DNA of 64,000 nucleotides. Origin: Vibrio splendidus. GTDB taxonomy: Bacteria; Pseudomonadota; Gammaproteobacteria; Enterobacterales; Vibrionaceae. The position numbers were made by a program, and so were the translations under genes. Positions 19,549 through 30,420 of the stretch are shown here, in pieces; the first letter of the stretch is position 1, and every line of letters begins with the position of its first letter. Under the pieces are notes generated by a model. It saw nothing but the letters and a program-made list of their open reading frames with translations, made no database searches and was not told the origin of the DNA. The DNA lies in contig NZ_AP025508.1 in the NCBI RefSeq assembly GCF_024347615.1, positions 2,666,001-2,730,000 on the forward strand, given 5' to 3'.

Positions 19549-22500
19549 ATGAAAAGAATGTTAATTAACGCAACTCAAAAAGAAGAGTTGCGTGTCGCTT
19601 TGGTTGATGGCCAGCGACTGTTCGATCTAGATATCGAAAGTCCAGGTCACGAGTCAAAGAAAGCGAATATCTACAAAGGACGTATTACCCGTATTGAACC
19701 AAGCCTAGAAGCGGCATTTGTTGATTACGGCGCAGAACGTCACGGTTTCCTCCCTCTTAAAGAAATTGCCCGCGAATACTTCCCTGAAGGTTATACATAC
19801 CAAGGCCGTCCTAGCATTAAAGAAGTGCTAAGAGAAGGACAAGAAGTAATCGTACAAGTTGAGAAAGAAGAACGTGGTAGCAAAGGCGCTGCACTGACAA
19901 CTTTCATCTCTTTGGCGGGTAGTTACTTAGTTCTTATGCCTAATAACCCTCGTGCTGGCGGTATTTCTCGTCGTATCGAAGGTGATGAACGCACTCAACT
20001 GAAAGCAGCATTAAGCACTCTTGAGCTTCCTCAAGGCATGGGCTTAATCGTGCGTACAGCAGGTGTTGGCAAAAGTGCAGAAGAGCTAGAGTGGGACTTG
20101 AACGTTCTATTGAATCACTGGGGCGCTATTAAGCAAGCTTCTGATTCAAATGCAGCTCCTTTCCTTATTCACCAAGAAAGTAACGTTATCGTTCGTGCGA
20201 TTCGTGACTATCTACGTCGTGATATTGGCGAGATTCTAATCGACAGCAATACTATTTTTGAACGTGCACAAGCGCACATTCAATTAATACGCCCAGATTT
20301 CATGAATCGCGTTAAGAAATACGATGGTGAAGTGCCACTATTTAGCCATTACCAGATTGAAAGCCAGATCGAATCAGCTTTCCAACGTGAAGTTCGTCTT
20401 CCGTCTGGTGGTTCTATCGTGATCGACCCAACAGAAGCTCTAACTTCTATCGATATCAACTCTGCTCGTGCAACAAAGGGCAGCGATATTGAAGAAACAG
20501 CGCTAAACACTAACCTAGAAGCAGCCGATGAAATTGCACGTCAATTACGTCTACGTGACCTAGGTGGTCTTGTTGTTATCGACTTCATCGATATGACTCC
20601 GGTTCGCCACCAACGCGAAGTTGAAAGCCGTCTACGTGATGCCGTTCGTTTAGATCGTGCACGTGTTCAGATTGGTCGTATTTCTCGCTTTGGTCTTCTA
20701 GAGATGTCTCGTCAACGTTTGAGCCCATCACTAGCAGAAGCAAGCCACCACATTTGTCCTCGTTGTACAGGTACTGGTGTTGTTCGTGATAACGAATCTC
20801 TAGCACTTTCTGTTCTACGTTTGATTGAAGAAGAAGCTCTGAAAGACAACACAGCACAAGTACTTGCTGTTGTGCCTGTTCCAATCGCCTCTTACCTTCT
20901 GAACGAAAAACGTCGCTCAGTAAACCACATCGAGAAGAACCAAGAAGTTAAGATCACTGTTGTTCCTAACTCTGACATGGAAACACCACACTTTGAGGTT
21001 ATCCGTGTTCGTGAAGGTGAAGAGTTCGATCTACTCTCTTACTTGCTGCCTACCAAGCTAGAAGCTTTAAAAGAAGCAGAAAGCAAAGAACCAGTAGAAC
21101 AGACTATTCGTCCTAAGAAGATCGAAGAGCCTGCTCTGAAAGGTTTCGCGGCTCCAGCTCAATCAGCACCTACTCCTGCACCAGCTCCTAAAGCTGTTGA
21201 AGAGAAGAAAGTTGAACCAGCTGCAACGCAAGAACCTAGCCTAATTGGTCGTTTCTTCAAAGCTATCGGTAGCTTCTTATTTGGCTCTTCAACTCAAGAA
21301 GAGAAGAAAGAAGAAGAGAAGCAAGAAGAAAAACCTAAGAACAATCGCAACAACGGTAACCGTCAACGCCGTGATCGTAACGACAACCGCCGTCGTAACC
21401 AACGTGGTGACCGTGGTGACCGTGGCGAACAACGTAACGAGCGTGGTGACCGTAGCGAACAACGTAACGAACGTGGCGACAATCGCAACGAAAACCGTGA
21501 TAACAAACGCCGTCGTAAACCTGTACGTGATGAGAAACCTGAAGAGCAAAAAGAAGCAGCTCCACAGCAAACTCGTCAGCCTCGTAAGCCTAAGCAAGAT
21601 CGTCGCAATAAGCCACGTGATGAGCAGAAGCAACAAGAAGAGCAAGTACCATCTAAATTAGCAGAAGAAGGTCTACAGCTAGCGGCAGAAGCTCAAGCTG
21701 ATAAACCAGAAGCGCCAAAGGCGAAGCCTGAAGCAAAAGCTGTGAAAATTAAAGAGCGTCGTCAACGTCGTAAGCTGAACAAACTAGTTCGAGTTAAAGA
21801 CCAGCAAGCTCAAGCAGAAGCTGACAACAATGCCGATAACGCTTCAAAAGAGCAAAAGGCACAAACAGCAAATCACGAACAAGCTGTGGCTCAAGAGCAA
21901 AAAGTTGTGGAACAAGTAGAAGCAACTCAAGTAAATGCTGAGCAAACAGAACAGGAAGAGCCGAAGCAACGTCGTAACCGTCGTTCTCCACGTCACCTAC
22001 GTGCAAGTGGTCAACGTCGTCGTCGCGGTCGCGATCGTCGCCCTAACCCATTCCGCCTACGTAAAGGTGGTGTAGCTTCTCCTGAGATGGCTATGGGTAA
22101 AGTGATGCCTCGCTTCATTCCAAAACCTCACCACAATCAGACAAAACCTGAAGTGGCGGAAATGGACGTTGCTGTTGAAGCTCAAGTTGCTACTGAAACT
22201 CAAGTTGCGGCTCAAGCTCCAGAGCAAAATACAGCTCAAGAGAATGCACCTCAAAGCAACGTAGTGATGGCTGGCGGTTTTGCTTGTCCTGAATTAGCTA
22301 TGGGTAAAGTAATCATCTCTCGTGAAGACGCAGTTGTTGCTGAAGAAACTCGCTCTGAAGCTCAGGTAACTGAAGCTCCTGTAGTCGTTGAAGAAGCACC
22401 AGTGGTCGTTGAAACTGAGAAAGTTGAAGCTCCAGTGATTGTAGAAGCGACGAAAGTCGAAGCGGCTGTTGCAGTAGAAGAGACAACACCAGTTGTTGAA

Positions 22501-22761
22501 GCTGAAGCACCTAAAGCTGAAAGTGCAAAAGTTGAAGAAGCGCCTGTTGTAAAAGCAGAAGCTCCTCAAGTTGCACCAAAAGCAACGGTTGCTAAGAAGC
22601 AAGCAGGCTCACCAATGACTAAAGCTCCTGGTCCACAAGAGATCAAAGAGATTGAAGTTGTTGCAGCTCCGTTCCGCGCTGAGCGTTTTGTACCGAAAGG
22701 TGCAGGTAGTCAGGCAGCGTCGAACCAAGCTGGCGCAGGTATGACTAAGCCAAACTACTAG
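19549..22761 (+). CDS. rne: Ribonuclease E
   Basis: The main endonuclease of mRNA decay and rRNA/tRNA processing, and scaffold of the degradosome. The 1070-residue protein has an S1 domain (about 36-120) and a DNase I-like catalytic core with [18 protein letters not shown] (Asp about 303) and [10 protein letters not shown] (Asp about 346). The zinc link CPRCTGTG lies at about 404. The C-terminal half is low-complexity. It has an amphipathic membrane-binding helix [17 protein letters not shown] (about 563-579), two Arg-rich RNA-binding stretches (about 597-660 and 804-838), and a terminal segment ending GAGMTKPNY that may bind PNPase. A duplicated AMGKV motif (about 848 and 917) may be a partner-binding site. 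The nonapeptide EQRNERGDR is repeated. Confidence 0.96.
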   Translation: MKRMLINATQKEELRVALVDGQRLFDLDIESPGHESKKANIYKGRITRIEPSLEAAFVDYGAERHGFLPLKEIAREYFPEGYTYQGRPSIKEVLREGQEVIVQVEKEERGSKGAALTTFISLAGSYLVLMPNNPRAGGISRRIEGDERTQLKAALSTLELPQGMGLIVRTAGVGKSAEELEWDLNVLLNHWGAIKQASDSNAAPFLIHQESNVIVRAIRDYLRRDIGEILIDSNTIFERAQAHIQLIRPDFMNRVKKYDGEVPLFSHYQIESQIESAFQREVRLPSGGSIVIDPTEALTSIDINSARATKGSDIEETALNTNLEAADEIARQLRLRDLGGLVVIDFIDMTPVRHQREVESRLRDAVRLDRARVQIGRISRFGLLEMSRQRLSPSLAEASHHICPRCTGTGVVRDNESLALSVLRLIEEEALKDNTAQVLAVVPVPIASYLLNEKRRSVNHIEKNQEVKITVVPNSDMETPHFEVIRVREGEEFDLLSYLLPTKLEALKEAESKEPVEQTIRPKKIEEPALKGFAAPAQSAPTPAPAPKAVEEKKVEPAATQEPSLIGRFFKAIGSFLFGSSTQEEKKEEEKQEEKPKNNRNNGNRQRRDRNDNRRRNQRGDRGDRGEQRNERGDRSEQRNERGDNRNENRDNKRRRKPVRDEKPEEQKEAAPQQTRQPRKPKQDRRNKPRDEQKQQEEQVPSKLAEEGLQLAAEAQADKPEAPKAKPEAKAVKIKERRQRRKLNKLVRVKDQQAQAEADNNADNASKEQKAQTANHEQAVAQEQKVVEQVEATQVNAEQTEQEEPKQRRNRRSPRHLRASGQRRRRGRDRRPNPFRLRKGGVASPEMAMGKVMPRFIPKPHHNQTKPEVAEMDVAVEAQVATETQVAAQAPEQNTAQENAPQSNVVMAGGFACPELAMGKVIISREDAVVAEETRSEAQVTEAPVVVEEAPVVVETEKVEAPVIVEATKVEAAVAVEETTPVVEAEAPKAESAKVEEAPVVKAEAPQVAPKATVAKKQAGSPMTKAPGPQEIKEIEVVAAPFRAERFVPKGAGSQAASNQAGAGMTKPNY

Positions 22762-22796
22762 CGATTACTGATAGATAATCACAAGTAAATAGAATC

Positions 22797-22824
22797 AAAG
22801 GCTGCTTATTAAAGCAGCCTTTTT
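22797..22824 (+). terminator. Terminator of rne
   Basis: AAAGGCTGCTT pairs with AAGCAGCCTTT around a 4-base loop and is followed by T-run, 36 bases past the rne stop. Confidence 0.88.
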
Positions 22825-23019
22825 CATATCTACTAATCGAATAAAAATTAACAGATATATTACTCAAAGTTAGGTTCAACCTTGAACTTAGTCACATTTT
22901 TGGGTAGCATTCGCGCACTTATCTTTTCGACACTTCGCTATTGCCGCTCTTTTCCATCACTGTTTGGCTACGCAATACACTCGTGTCGGTAAATCCATTT
23001 TTAGCATAGCTGAGCAAAC

Positions 23020-24567
23020 ATGTTCGAATTCCCACAATTTTCAAAGCACTCTGTAAAGAATGACGTGCTTTCAGGTCTTACAGTAGCCCTAGCTCTGGTA
23101 CCTGAAGCCGTAGCATTCGCCTTTGTTGCTGGCGTTGACCCAATGGTTGGTCTTTACGCAGCATTCATCGTAGGTTTAATCACTTCCGTTTTCGGTGGTC
23201 GTCCAGGTATGATTTCTGGTGCAACTGGCGCAATGGCCGTTGTAATGGTGAGCCTAGTGGCAACCCATGGCGTTCAATACCTATTCGCAGCCGTTATGCT
23301 GGCTGGCCTTCTGCAAATTGCAGCGGGTGTATTCAAGTTAGGTAAATTTATCCGTATCGTTCCACACCCAGTAATGATTGGTTTCGTGAACGGTTTGGCA
23401 ATTGTGATCTTCCTAGCTCAGCTTGGTCAATTTAAAGCGCCAGACGTAACGGGTGCATTAACTTGGTTACCAAGCGGCCAAATGACACTGATGTTAGGCC
23501 TAGTCGCACTCACTATGGGTATCATCCACTTCCTACCTAAGCTAACAACAGCAGTACCATCTTCATTGGTTGCTATTGTAACGGTAACGGCTTTGGTTGT
23601 AGGCCTTGATCTTGAAACTCGTACTGTTGTTGACTTCCTACGTACTATGTCTGGTGACGAAGCCGCTACGCTAGCGGGCTCTCTACCAACGTTCTCTATT
23701 CCTGCAGTTCCGTTTTCTTTCGAGACACTTCAGATCATCCTGCCATACGCAATTATCCTTGCAGCTATCGGCCTGATCGAGTCTCTACTGACACTAACGG
23801 TACTAGACGAAATGACAAACACTCGTGGCCAATCTAACCGTGAATGTGTTGGTCAAGGTATGGCTAACGTAACGTGTTCTGTATTCGGTGCGATGGGTGG
23901 TTGTGCGATGATCGGTCAATCGATGATCAACGTAAACTCAGGCGGTCGTGGTCGTCTTTCAGGTATCGTAGCGGCAGTTGCACTACTGATGTTCATCCTG
24001 TTTGGTTCTGCACTGATTGAAATGATTCCTCTAGCAGCACTTGTGGGCGTAATGTTCATGGTTGTTATCGGTACGTTTGAATGGGCAACCTTCAAGCTTG
24101 CGCGTCGCGTTCCTAAGCAAGATTTCTTCGTTATCGTTCTGGTTACCGTGGTAACAGTACTAACGGACCTTGCGGTCGCTGTTGGTGTAGGTGTTGTTGC
24201 TTCGGCACTAATGTTCGCATGGCAACATGCTAAACACATCTACGCAGACAAATCAGTTAACGCTGAAGGCTCTAAAGAGTACAAAGTTAACGGCCCAATC
24301 TTCTTTGGTTCAACCGCTAACTTCCTTGAATTGTTTGACGCATACAACGATCCACAAGATGTTATCGTTGATTTCGCCAACTCACGCGTAACAGACCACT
24401 CTGCAATTGAAGCGATCGACACGATTGCTGACCGTTACGCGGCGCTAGGTAAAACACTTCACCTTCGCCACCTAAGCCAAGACTGTGTTGCTATGCTGCA
24501 CAAAGCCGGTAGCTTAGTTGAAGCGAACGTTGCAGAAGACCCAATCTACAAAGTAATGTCTAAGTAA
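23020..24567 (+). CDS. SulP-family anion transporter with STAS domain
   Basis: An inner-membrane anion transporter of the SulP/SLC26 family (515 residues). About 12 to 14 hydrophobic segments fill residues 15-400. Family landmarks are [23 protein letters not shown] near the start (only the first 20 residues matter) and the GQG...[12 protein letters not shown] region (about 286-305). A short C-terminal STAS domain (about 415-515) follows. Members carry sulfate, bicarbonate or dicarboxylates; the substrate here cannot be read from sequence. It stands alone between two terminators. Confidence 0.88.
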   Translation: MFEFPQFSKHSVKNDVLSGLTVALALVPEAVAFAFVAGVDPMVGLYAAFIVGLITSVFGGRPGMISGATGAMAVVMVSLVATHGVQYLFAAVMLAGLLQIAAGVFKLGKFIRIVPHPVMIGFVNGLAIVIFLAQLGQFKAPDVTGALTWLPSGQMTLMLGLVALTMGIIHFLPKLTTAVPSSLVAIVTVTALVVGLDLETRTVVDFLRTMSGDEAATLAGSLPTFSIPAVPFSFETLQIILPYAIILAAIGLIESLLTLTVLDEMTNTRGQSNRECVGQGMANVTCSVFGAMGGCAMIGQSMINVNSGGRGRLSGIVAAVALLMFILFGSALIEMIPLAALVGVMFMVVIGTFEWATFKLARRVPKQDFFVIVLVTVVTVLTDLAVAVGVGVVASALMFAWQHAKHIYADKSVNAEGSKEYKVNGPIFFGSTANFLELFDAYNDPQDVIVDFANSRVTDHSAIEAIDTIADRYAALGKTLHLRHLSQDCVAMLHKAGSLVEANVAEDPIYKVMSK

Positions 24568-24596
24568 GCTTAGTCATGGCTTAAAGCTAGATTTAG

Positions 24597-24627
24597 AAAG
24601 GCCGACATTCGATGTCGGCCTTTTTTA
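24597..24627 (+). terminator. Terminator of the SulP gene
   Basis: AAAGGCCGACAT/ATGTCGGCCTTT with a TCG loop, followed by T6, 29 bases past the stop. Confidence 0.9.
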
Positions 24628-24678
24628 TATCGATGAACCTTGATACTTTATCGCCCAACCAAGAACACAGCCTCTACG

Positions 24679-25128
24679 CTACATTGAACGCAGTATCGCT
24701 TCGCTAGACTCTTCGATTAAATCCAACACCAACTCAAAGCCATTTCCCTCACCATAATAAGGATCCGGTATCTCTTGATATTGTGACTCTCCAAAGCTCA
24801 AGAATAGCGCAAGTTTGTATTGAAGGTGGGCTGGGCACTGATTCGTTAAATCATCTAAATTCGCCTGATCTGCCGCGAGGATCAGGTCAAATTCTTCGAA
24901 GTCATTATCAACCACTTTACGAGAAGTAATCCCCTTAAAGCTGTAACCTCGCTTCTCTCCTGCAGTTTTGGAACGCGAGTCTGGCGGGTTGCCTTGATGA
25001 AAACCAATCGTCCCTGCAGAGTCGACCACAACGTCAATATCCAGTTGTTGCGCTTTCTTCCTTAGCACCGCTTCACCTGTTGGCGAACGGCAAATATTCC
25101 CCATACAAACTACGAGTATCTTTTTCAT
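24679..25128 (-). CDS. Low-molecular-weight protein tyrosine phosphatase
   Basis: A 149-residue LMW-PTP. The P-loop CMGNICRSP (about 8-16) gives the catalytic C-X5-R signature, and the general acid lies in IPDPYYG (about 120). In other bacteria such enzymes act on capsule-linked tyrosine kinases or on small-molecule phosphates. No kinase or polysaccharide gene lies beside it here, so the target is unknown. It is divergent from the btuR gene. Confidence 0.9.
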   Translation of the reverse strand: MKKILVVCMGNICRSPTGEAVLRKKAQQLDIDVVVDSAGTIGFHQGNPPDSRSKTAGEKRGYSFKGITSRKVVDNDFEEFDLILAADQANLDDLTNQCPAHLQYKLALFLSFGESQYQEIPDPYYGEGNGFELVLDLIEESSEAILRSM

Positions 25129-25212
25129 CCCTAATCACCTGTTCTTCCGATGGTTTTTGCTATCGTTAAGTTAGGCTATGATAGGCGCAATCACAACTTA
25201 AAAGGATTTGTT

Positions 25213-25818
25213 ATGTCGACCGAAGACAACAAAGAACAACGCCATAAAGCAAGACAACAGAAAGTAAAAGAACAAGTTGATGCGCGAGTGGCTGCAGCAC
25301 AAGAAGTGAAAGGCTTATTGTTGGTTATTACTGGTAACGGTAAAGGAAAATCAACATCCGGTTTTGGTACCATTACACGTGCCGTTGGTCATGGTAAGAA
25401 ATGTGCCGTTGCACAATTTGTTAAAGGGACTTGGGATAACGGCGAAAAGAACGTTCTTCAAAAACTGGATGTGGAATTCCAAGTCATGGGAACCGGCTTC
25501 ACTTGGGAAACCCAAGACAAAACAAAAGATATTGAAGCCGCACAACGTATCTGGAAAGAATGTCAGCGCATGCTAGCCGATGAGTCGATTGACGTAATTC
25601 TGTTTGATGAGCTGACTTATATGGTGAGCTATGGCTATATCGAACTGGATGAAGTGGTAGAAGCTCTGAATAACCGTCCTAAAATGCAGTCAGTAATCAT
25701 TACTGGCCGTGGCGCGCACCGTACTCTTACAGAGATGGCGGATACGGTATCTGAAGTTCGTAACGTGAAACACGCTTTCGAATCAGGTGTGAAAGCGCTT
25801 CAAGGCGTTGACTGGTAA
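25213..25818 (+). CDS. btuR: Cob(I)yrinic acid a,c-diamide adenosyltransferase
   Basis: Transfers the adenosyl group of ATP to cobalt(I) corrinoids to make adenosylcobalamin (CobA/CobO/BtuR family). The 201-residue protein has a basic N-terminal tail, the P-loop GNGKGKST (about 39-46), and the DE motif in VILFDELTYMV (about 132). The start at 25213 has AAAGGA 7 bases upstream; an upstream in-frame ATG at 25150 has no ribosome-binding site. No other cobalamin synthesis gene is adjacent, so it probably serves salvage. A family A repeat follows. Confidence 0.92.
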   Translation: MSTEDNKEQRHKARQQKVKEQVDARVAAAQEVKGLLLVITGNGKGKSTSGFGTITRAVGHGKKCAVAQFVKGTWDNGEKNVLQKLDVEFQVMGTGFTWETQDKTKDIEAAQRIWKECQRMLADESIDVILFDELTYMVSYGYIELDEVVEALNNRPKMQSVIITGRGAHRTLTEMADTVSEVRNVKHAFESGVKALQGVDW

Positions 25819-25825
25819 TCGCATT

Positions 25826-25960
25826 CAACTAGAGATCCCCGACTCGGTCATTCTTCCCTCTCGAGGATGACGACTCTTCAGTGTTACTCCCCTAAATAAA
25901 GGACGAGCACCGATCGTCATTCCCTAGAACGAGGGACGAGTCTCATAGGGAATCTCTTTG
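25826..25960. mobile_element. MITE-like repeat, family A, copy 2 (135 bp)
   Basis: A non-coding element right after btuR. The ends CAACTAGAGATCCCC and GGGAATCTCTTTG are inverted repeats of each other. Its complement aligns with the element at 17721-17870: GAGATTCCCTA at one end, a central GGAA-GACGA block, then AGTCGTCATCCTC and CGAGT-GGGGA. The centre also contains the palindrome-like CCCTAGAACGAGGG. The two copies are in opposite orientation and each directly follows a single gene. Confidence 0.7.
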
Positions 25961-25990
25961 CTTACTAAGCCCGGATAATAATCAGCATCC

Positions 25991-26032
25991 AAAAAAAAGC
26001 GCTATTCCTACAGTAGGAATGGCGCTTCTTTT
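25991..26032. terminator. Bidirectional terminator between btuR and the AsmA gene
   Basis: AAGCGCTATTCCTA pairs with TAGGAATGGCGCTT (one G-U pair) around CAG, with an eight-base A-run on the left and CTTTT on the right. Confidence 0.88.
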
Positions 26033-26052
26033 ATATGCGAGTTAGGCAAAGA

Positions 26053-28179
26053 TTAGTTAAAGAAACCTTTCAACAAACCGTCAACCGCTTCTTTGGTCTT
26101 CTCGTCTTTGATCTTATCCGTTAGCTTATTCACGCCACGGTCGATCTCTTTTTGTGCTTTTTGCTTCAACACATCATCAAAAACAAGCGCAAATTTCGGG
26201 TCAGCCCATTGGCCTGTTACCTTAATTGGGATGGTCACATCTTTCAGGTCATCAATGTTCTTACCGCCCTGACCTTCAAGCGAACCAACAATCGATGTAC
26301 GAACAAGGAAGTCGACCGTTTCATTAATGAAGTTTGCTTTACCTTGACCTGTCACGCGTAGCAGTGGTGACTGTGCCGATAAGTCGTTCGTTGAAACCCA
26401 ACCTTTGTCGACCTTCAGTGTCGCTTTCATTGCACTGAAGTCCGTTTTTTGAGCTTCATTTGTGCTTTCAACTTTTTCGCCTTTGATCTTAGCGTAGTTT
26501 TCTCGAATCAGTTGAGCAACGTTGATGCCATTAACAGCACCATCTTCAAAGTTAATCACGATAGTACCGACTAGGTTCTTCTTGATTCCTGTTGGCGTCA
26601 GGCTCTTACCTTTAACGTTAACATCGATATTACCCGTGCCTTCCAGCATGTCGTTGTTCGCTACATCAATCAGTAACGGTTGAACCTTCACGCCTCTAAT
26701 TTTCTTCTTAGCCTTGTAAGTCGCTGGTGTTTTACGAGCGTCTAGCTTAGCGGTCGCAGAAATAGAACCTTGGTAAAGATTCGATGTGAATGAGGTTAGC
26801 TCTGCGATACCACGGTTAACCGAAAATGCCGTTTTAACATTCTGCATCTTCGCGTTGTTCGCCTTGAACTTATCAATTGTGATATCACCTTTCACGTCTA
26901 ACGTTTTCAGAGCCGACAGATCAGGTTCCACTTCTTTAGCAGGAGCTGAACTACCAGAGTTTGACGTTGAGCCACCAGCAGAACCAGAAGGAGCTGTGCT
27001 CGCTGTTTCTGTTGTATTGCCTAAGCCTAAGAACTCGTCCAAGTCGATATTCGGGCTATGAAGAGAGAAACGAACCTTTGGTATTTCAGATAGGGTTACG
27101 TCGGCTTTACCGTCTAAAGCAATAGCGTTAGCTTGTAGCTTCTCTAACACAAAGCTCAGGTGGCTCTTATTAAGATCGAAGCTTAAATCAGACAGCATGT
27201 CGACTTTCATTGGAGACTGAGGAAGCGTGTCGCCTTTGAATGTTGAGTCTAACGTTAATTTGTTCAGCGTTACTTTTGAAATCGCGCTATCGACGGTAAG
27301 TTCACCGCCACCTTTAAGATCAAGGTCAAGGCCAGCCGCATTACCGATTACAGCGTAAGTCAGTTGGTTTACCTTATCGAACTCAAACGTATTCAAACCA
27401 ATCTTTGCTGACTCAATCGACGTTGCTGGATCATTAAACTTAGCGTTTAGGTCAATATTACGCAGTGCGTAACTTGCGAAGCCTTCCGCTAATTTGAATT
27501 CAGCACTGCCGTTTGCAGAGAACTTCTGTTGATTGTTTTCACCAGAAGCCGCAAACGTCGCGGTTGTCCATGTATCAACGGCAAACTCAGAAAGGTTCAA
27601 AGACACATCGTATAGCTTAGTGAATGAACCAGCTTGTTTGTCGTCCATCTCAAACAATGCATTTGAAACAGTGACGCCTGCAAGGTTGATCGTCCAACCA
27701 GATGCGTCTGTAGCACTTTGCTCTTGAGGCGCAGGTGTTGATTCAGAACTTGCGCCGGCTACAGGCTCAGACTCTTGAGGAGCTGATGCTTGCGTTAGCG
27801 CGTCGATATTCTTACGACCATCTTTAAGCGTTTCTAAATAGAATTCTGCACCATCTAGAGTAATGTTGCCGATCTCTAGTTGGTTGCTAAATAGCGGGGT
27901 AACCGAAACATCAACGCCAACGGTATCAACCTTAAACAGGTTTGGTTGGGTGAATCCTTCAGGGTTACGTAATTCAGTTTGACCAAGTTCGAAGCCAATA
28001 GATGGGAAGAATTGCCAGCTGATATCGCCCTCGATCACGAGCTCTAGGCCTGTGTGTTTTTGGGCTTGTTCGACAATTAATGGCTTAAATTGGTTAGGGT
28101 TCACTAACAGCACTAGTGCCAGAATTGCTGCAACGACAACAAACACTGGTACAGCTATGAAAATGAGTAGTTTCTTCAT
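26053..28179 (-). CDS. AsmA-family envelope protein
   Basis: A 708-residue protein with one N-terminal transmembrane helix (about 3-24, ending LVNPNQFKPLI) and a long periplasmic part. AsmA members are thought to be inner-membrane-anchored bridge-like proteins that move lipids to the outer membrane and affect its assembly. The N-terminal AsmA domain includes ISWQFFPSIGFELGQTELRNP (about 55-70 is the part that counts). Ser/Pro/Ala-rich linkers lie at about 135-160 and 393-415, and the C-terminal AsmA_2 part follows (about 500-640). The second ATG (28179) is better spaced from AAGGA than the first (28185). Confidence 0.87.
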   Translation of the reverse strand: MKKLLIFIAVPVFVVVAAILALVLLVNPNQFKPLIVEQAQKHTGLELVIEGDISWQFFPSIGFELGQTELRNPEGFTQPNLFKVDTVGVDVSVTPLFSNQLEIGNITLDGAEFYLETLKDGRKNIDALTQASAPQESEPVAGASSESTPAPQEQSATDASGWTINLAGVTVSNALFEMDDKQAGSFTKLYDVSLNLSEFAVDTWTTATFAASGENNQQKFSANGSAEFKLAEGFASYALRNIDLNAKFNDPATSIESAKIGLNTFEFDKVNQLTYAVIGNAAGLDLDLKGGGELTVDSAISKVTLNKLTLDSTFKGDTLPQSPMKVDMLSDLSFDLNKSHLSFVLEKLQANAIALDGKADVTLSEIPKVRFSLHSPNIDLDEFLGLGNTTETASTAPSGSAGGSTSNSGSSAPAKEVEPDLSALKTLDVKGDITIDKFKANNAKMQNVKTAFSVNRGIAELTSFTSNLYQGSISATAKLDARKTPATYKAKKKIRGVKVQPLLIDVANNDMLEGTGNIDVNVKGKSLTPTGIKKNLVGTIVINFEDGAVNGINVAQLIRENYAKIKGEKVESTNEAQKTDFSAMKATLKVDKGWVSTNDLSAQSPLLRVTGQGKANFINETVDFLVRTSIVGSLEGQGGKNIDDLKDVTIPIKVTGQWADPKFALVFDDVLKQKAQKEIDRGVNKLTDKIKDEKTKEAVDGLLKGFFN

Positions 28180-28285
28180 CCGCATATTCCTTGCTTAGAT
28201 TCCAAAAGAAAGTGGCACTATAAAAGTGCCACTGATTCGGTAAAAAATAAAGCTAAGTGAGTCACTTAGGCAAATTTTTATTCGA

Positions 28286-28927
28286 TTAAGACTTCAACAA
28301 CTTCGCAATGTGCGCTTTTAGCACGTCAATCGCAATACGGTTTTTACCACCACGAGGAACAATGATGTCTGCATGTTGTTTTGAAGGCTCGATAAACTGC
28401 ATGAACATTGGACGTACTGTTTCTTGATATTGCTTAAGTACCGTGTCCATTGTACGACCACGTTCTTCTACATCACGTTTAACACGGCGTAGTAGACAAA
28501 TATCTAACGGTGTATCCATAAACACGCTTGCGTGCATTAGTTTACGAAGACGCGGGTCTGTTAGAAGCAGAATACCTTCTAAAATGATCACTTTCTTAGG
28601 TGTAAGTGTAGTCGTTTCAGAAGTACGTGTGTGTTCTGTGTAGCTGTATTCAGGAACTTCTACCGCATTGCCACTCATTAGCTGCTGTAGGTGTTCACAT
28701 AATAGATCATGATCCAGTGCATTTGGGTGATCGTAGTTAGTTTTAACACGCTCTTCCATACTCAAGTGGCTTTGGTCGCTGTAGTAGCAATCTTCCGTGA
28801 TAACACCAATTTGATGGTCGCCTACTTTCTCGCGCAACTCATTATAAATTGTACTAGCAATCAGACTTTTTCCTGATGCTGAAGCGCCAGCGATACCTAC
28901 GATGACACATTGATTATTATCAGACAT
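28286..28927 (-). CDS. udk: Uridine kinase
   Basis: Phosphorylates uridine and cytidine to UMP and CMP in pyrimidine salvage. The 213-residue protein has the P-loop [11 protein letters not shown] (about 11-20), the DCYY motif (about 46), the [10 protein letters not shown] segment (about 66-75), [10 protein letters not shown] (about 114) and the lid [12 protein letters not shown] (about 147). It is upstream of the AsmA gene by 100 bases; udk-asmA adjacency also occurs in E. coli. Confidence 0.95.
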   Translation of the reverse strand: MSDNNQCVIVGIAGASASGKSLIASTIYNELREKVGDHQIGVITEDCYYSDQSHLSMEERVKTNYDHPNALDHDLLCEHLQQLMSGNAVEVPEYSYTEHTRTSETTTLTPKKVIILEGILLLTDPRLRKLMHASVFMDTPLDICLLRRVKRDVEERGRTMDTVLKQYQETVRPMFMQFIEPSKQHADIIVPRGGKNRIAIDVLKAHIAKLLKS

Positions 28928-29185
28928 TAATTTTGCACCCGATATGGTTTGGTGGTGGGAAGAGATAAACCGCCTGATTATAGGGGCTAAACAACATAGA
29001 TTCTAGTCGCCATTCTAGCTAATTGCAGTCAAATTGATGTTATCTATACATTAAATGAATACAATCGTTTGCTTTAGAATAACTGGCGTACAACTATTTG
29101 CACAAATCCAATGACTATTTAGCCAAATCCAAAAACTATTTATCTCACCCAAATATTATTTATACTGCTTTAGGGCTGATCTACT

Positions 29186-30262
29186 CTAATCAACCATAGA
29201 AAAGTTGATCGCTTCCGGTCTTGCTTTTCCCGTCCAGAACATTTTCGCAGCCACATTTTCAGCCAATTCTAAGTAATGACGAGTGTGTTCGCTGTCCGGG
29301 CGACGTATAACCGTTGGGCAACCCGCGTCGATGTCTTCTCGTACATCAATATGAAGTGGAATTTGCGCCAAAATATCGAGGAAGAACTCTTCCGACATGG
29401 CTTCTGCACCACCAGCACCGAAGATATGCTCTTTTTCGCCACAATGACTACAAATATGGTAGCTCATGTTTTCCACTAAGCCTGCAACTGGCACGCTCAC
29501 TTTATCGAACATCGCCACACCTTTACGTGCATCGGCTAAAGCCAAGTCTTGAGGAGTCGTCACCACTACCGCGCCCGTTACTGGGATCTGTTGCGACAAC
29601 GTTAGCTGAATATCACCCGTGCCCGGTGGCATGTCGATAACAAGGTAATCTAAATCAGGCCATACGGTTTCGTTAACAAGCTGACCTAAAGCCTTCGCAG
29701 CCATAGGGCCACGCCAGATTGCAGCATCATCTTTCGACACAAGATAGCCAATAGAATGAGTGAAAATGCCATGCGCCTCGATTGGTATCATCCATTTGTT
29801 GTTCTGTACTTCTGGCTTTGCATCCAGCTGACCGAGCATCATAGGCACAGATGGACCATAGATATCCGCATCCAACAAGCCCACTTTTGAACCTGACTTA
29901 GATAATGCAAGCGCAAGGTTTACCGAAGTTGTCGATTTGCCCACCCCACCCTTTGCCGACGTCACGGCGATAATGTTCTTAACGCCTTTCAATGGTGTTG
30001 CGACTGTAGTTTCCAGCGCAGACGGCTTCACTTTTACTTCGAACTGAAAAGCGCTGACAAGCTGTTGTTCAATCTGGGAGTGGATCCACTGTTCCAGTTC
30101 AACCGCGAGCTGATTAGCTGCAAAAGGCAAGGTAATGACAAATGACCCACGAGGATCAACCGATACAATATTTTGGTGTAGCGCCCACTCTGGGATGAGG
30201 ATTGGTGACTCGAACTCATTCAACCATGAACAGAAATCTTGCTTAGAAGTAAAGTTACGCAT
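29186..30262 (-). CDS. mrp: Iron-sulfur carrier protein Mrp/ApbC
   Basis: A P-loop ATPase that binds and delivers Fe-S clusters (358 residues). A short N-terminal MIP18-like part (about 1-90) precedes the deviant Walker A SAKGGVGKSTTSVNLA (about 102). Next come the Walker A' region DADIYGPSVPMML (about 127), DMPPGTGDIQLT (about 200) and the cluster-binding CSHC pair (about 270). It is divergent from metG, the same arrangement as in E. coli. Degenerate A/T-rich repeats lie about 25 bases past its stop. Confidence 0.93.
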   Translation of the reverse strand: MRNFTSKQDFCSWLNEFESPILIPEWALHQNIVSVDPRGSFVITLPFAANQLAVELEQWIHSQIEQQLVSAFQFEVKVKPSALETTVATPLKGVKNIIAVTSAKGGVGKSTTSVNLALALSKSGSKVGLLDADIYGPSVPMMLGQLDAKPEVQNNKWMIPIEAHGIFTHSIGYLVSKDDAAIWRGPMAAKALGQLVNETVWPDLDYLVIDMPPGTGDIQLTLSQQIPVTGAVVVTTPQDLALADARKGVAMFDKVSVPVAGLVENMSYHICSHCGEKEHIFGAGGAEAMSEEFFLDILAQIPLHIDVREDIDAGCPTVIRRPDSEHTRHYLELAENVAAKMFWTGKARPEAINFSMVD

Positions 30263-30420
30263 TGGGGCTCCTTTTTTTATTTATGCTATCACCCACGAGA
30301 TGAAGACTGAACCCCTAAAAAACTAGGGGAATCCTTTGTCTGATACCTTGGCGTATCACACGTTATAAAGTAGTATTACCTCTCAAAATTTATACCTATC
30401 AAAAAAGCGAATTATTAAGT

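Noticed and set aside
21245..22602. Several open frames on both strands over the rne tail
   Set aside because: They follow the repeated GAA, CGT and GTT codons of the low-complexity RNase E tail and give low-complexity translations without start signals.
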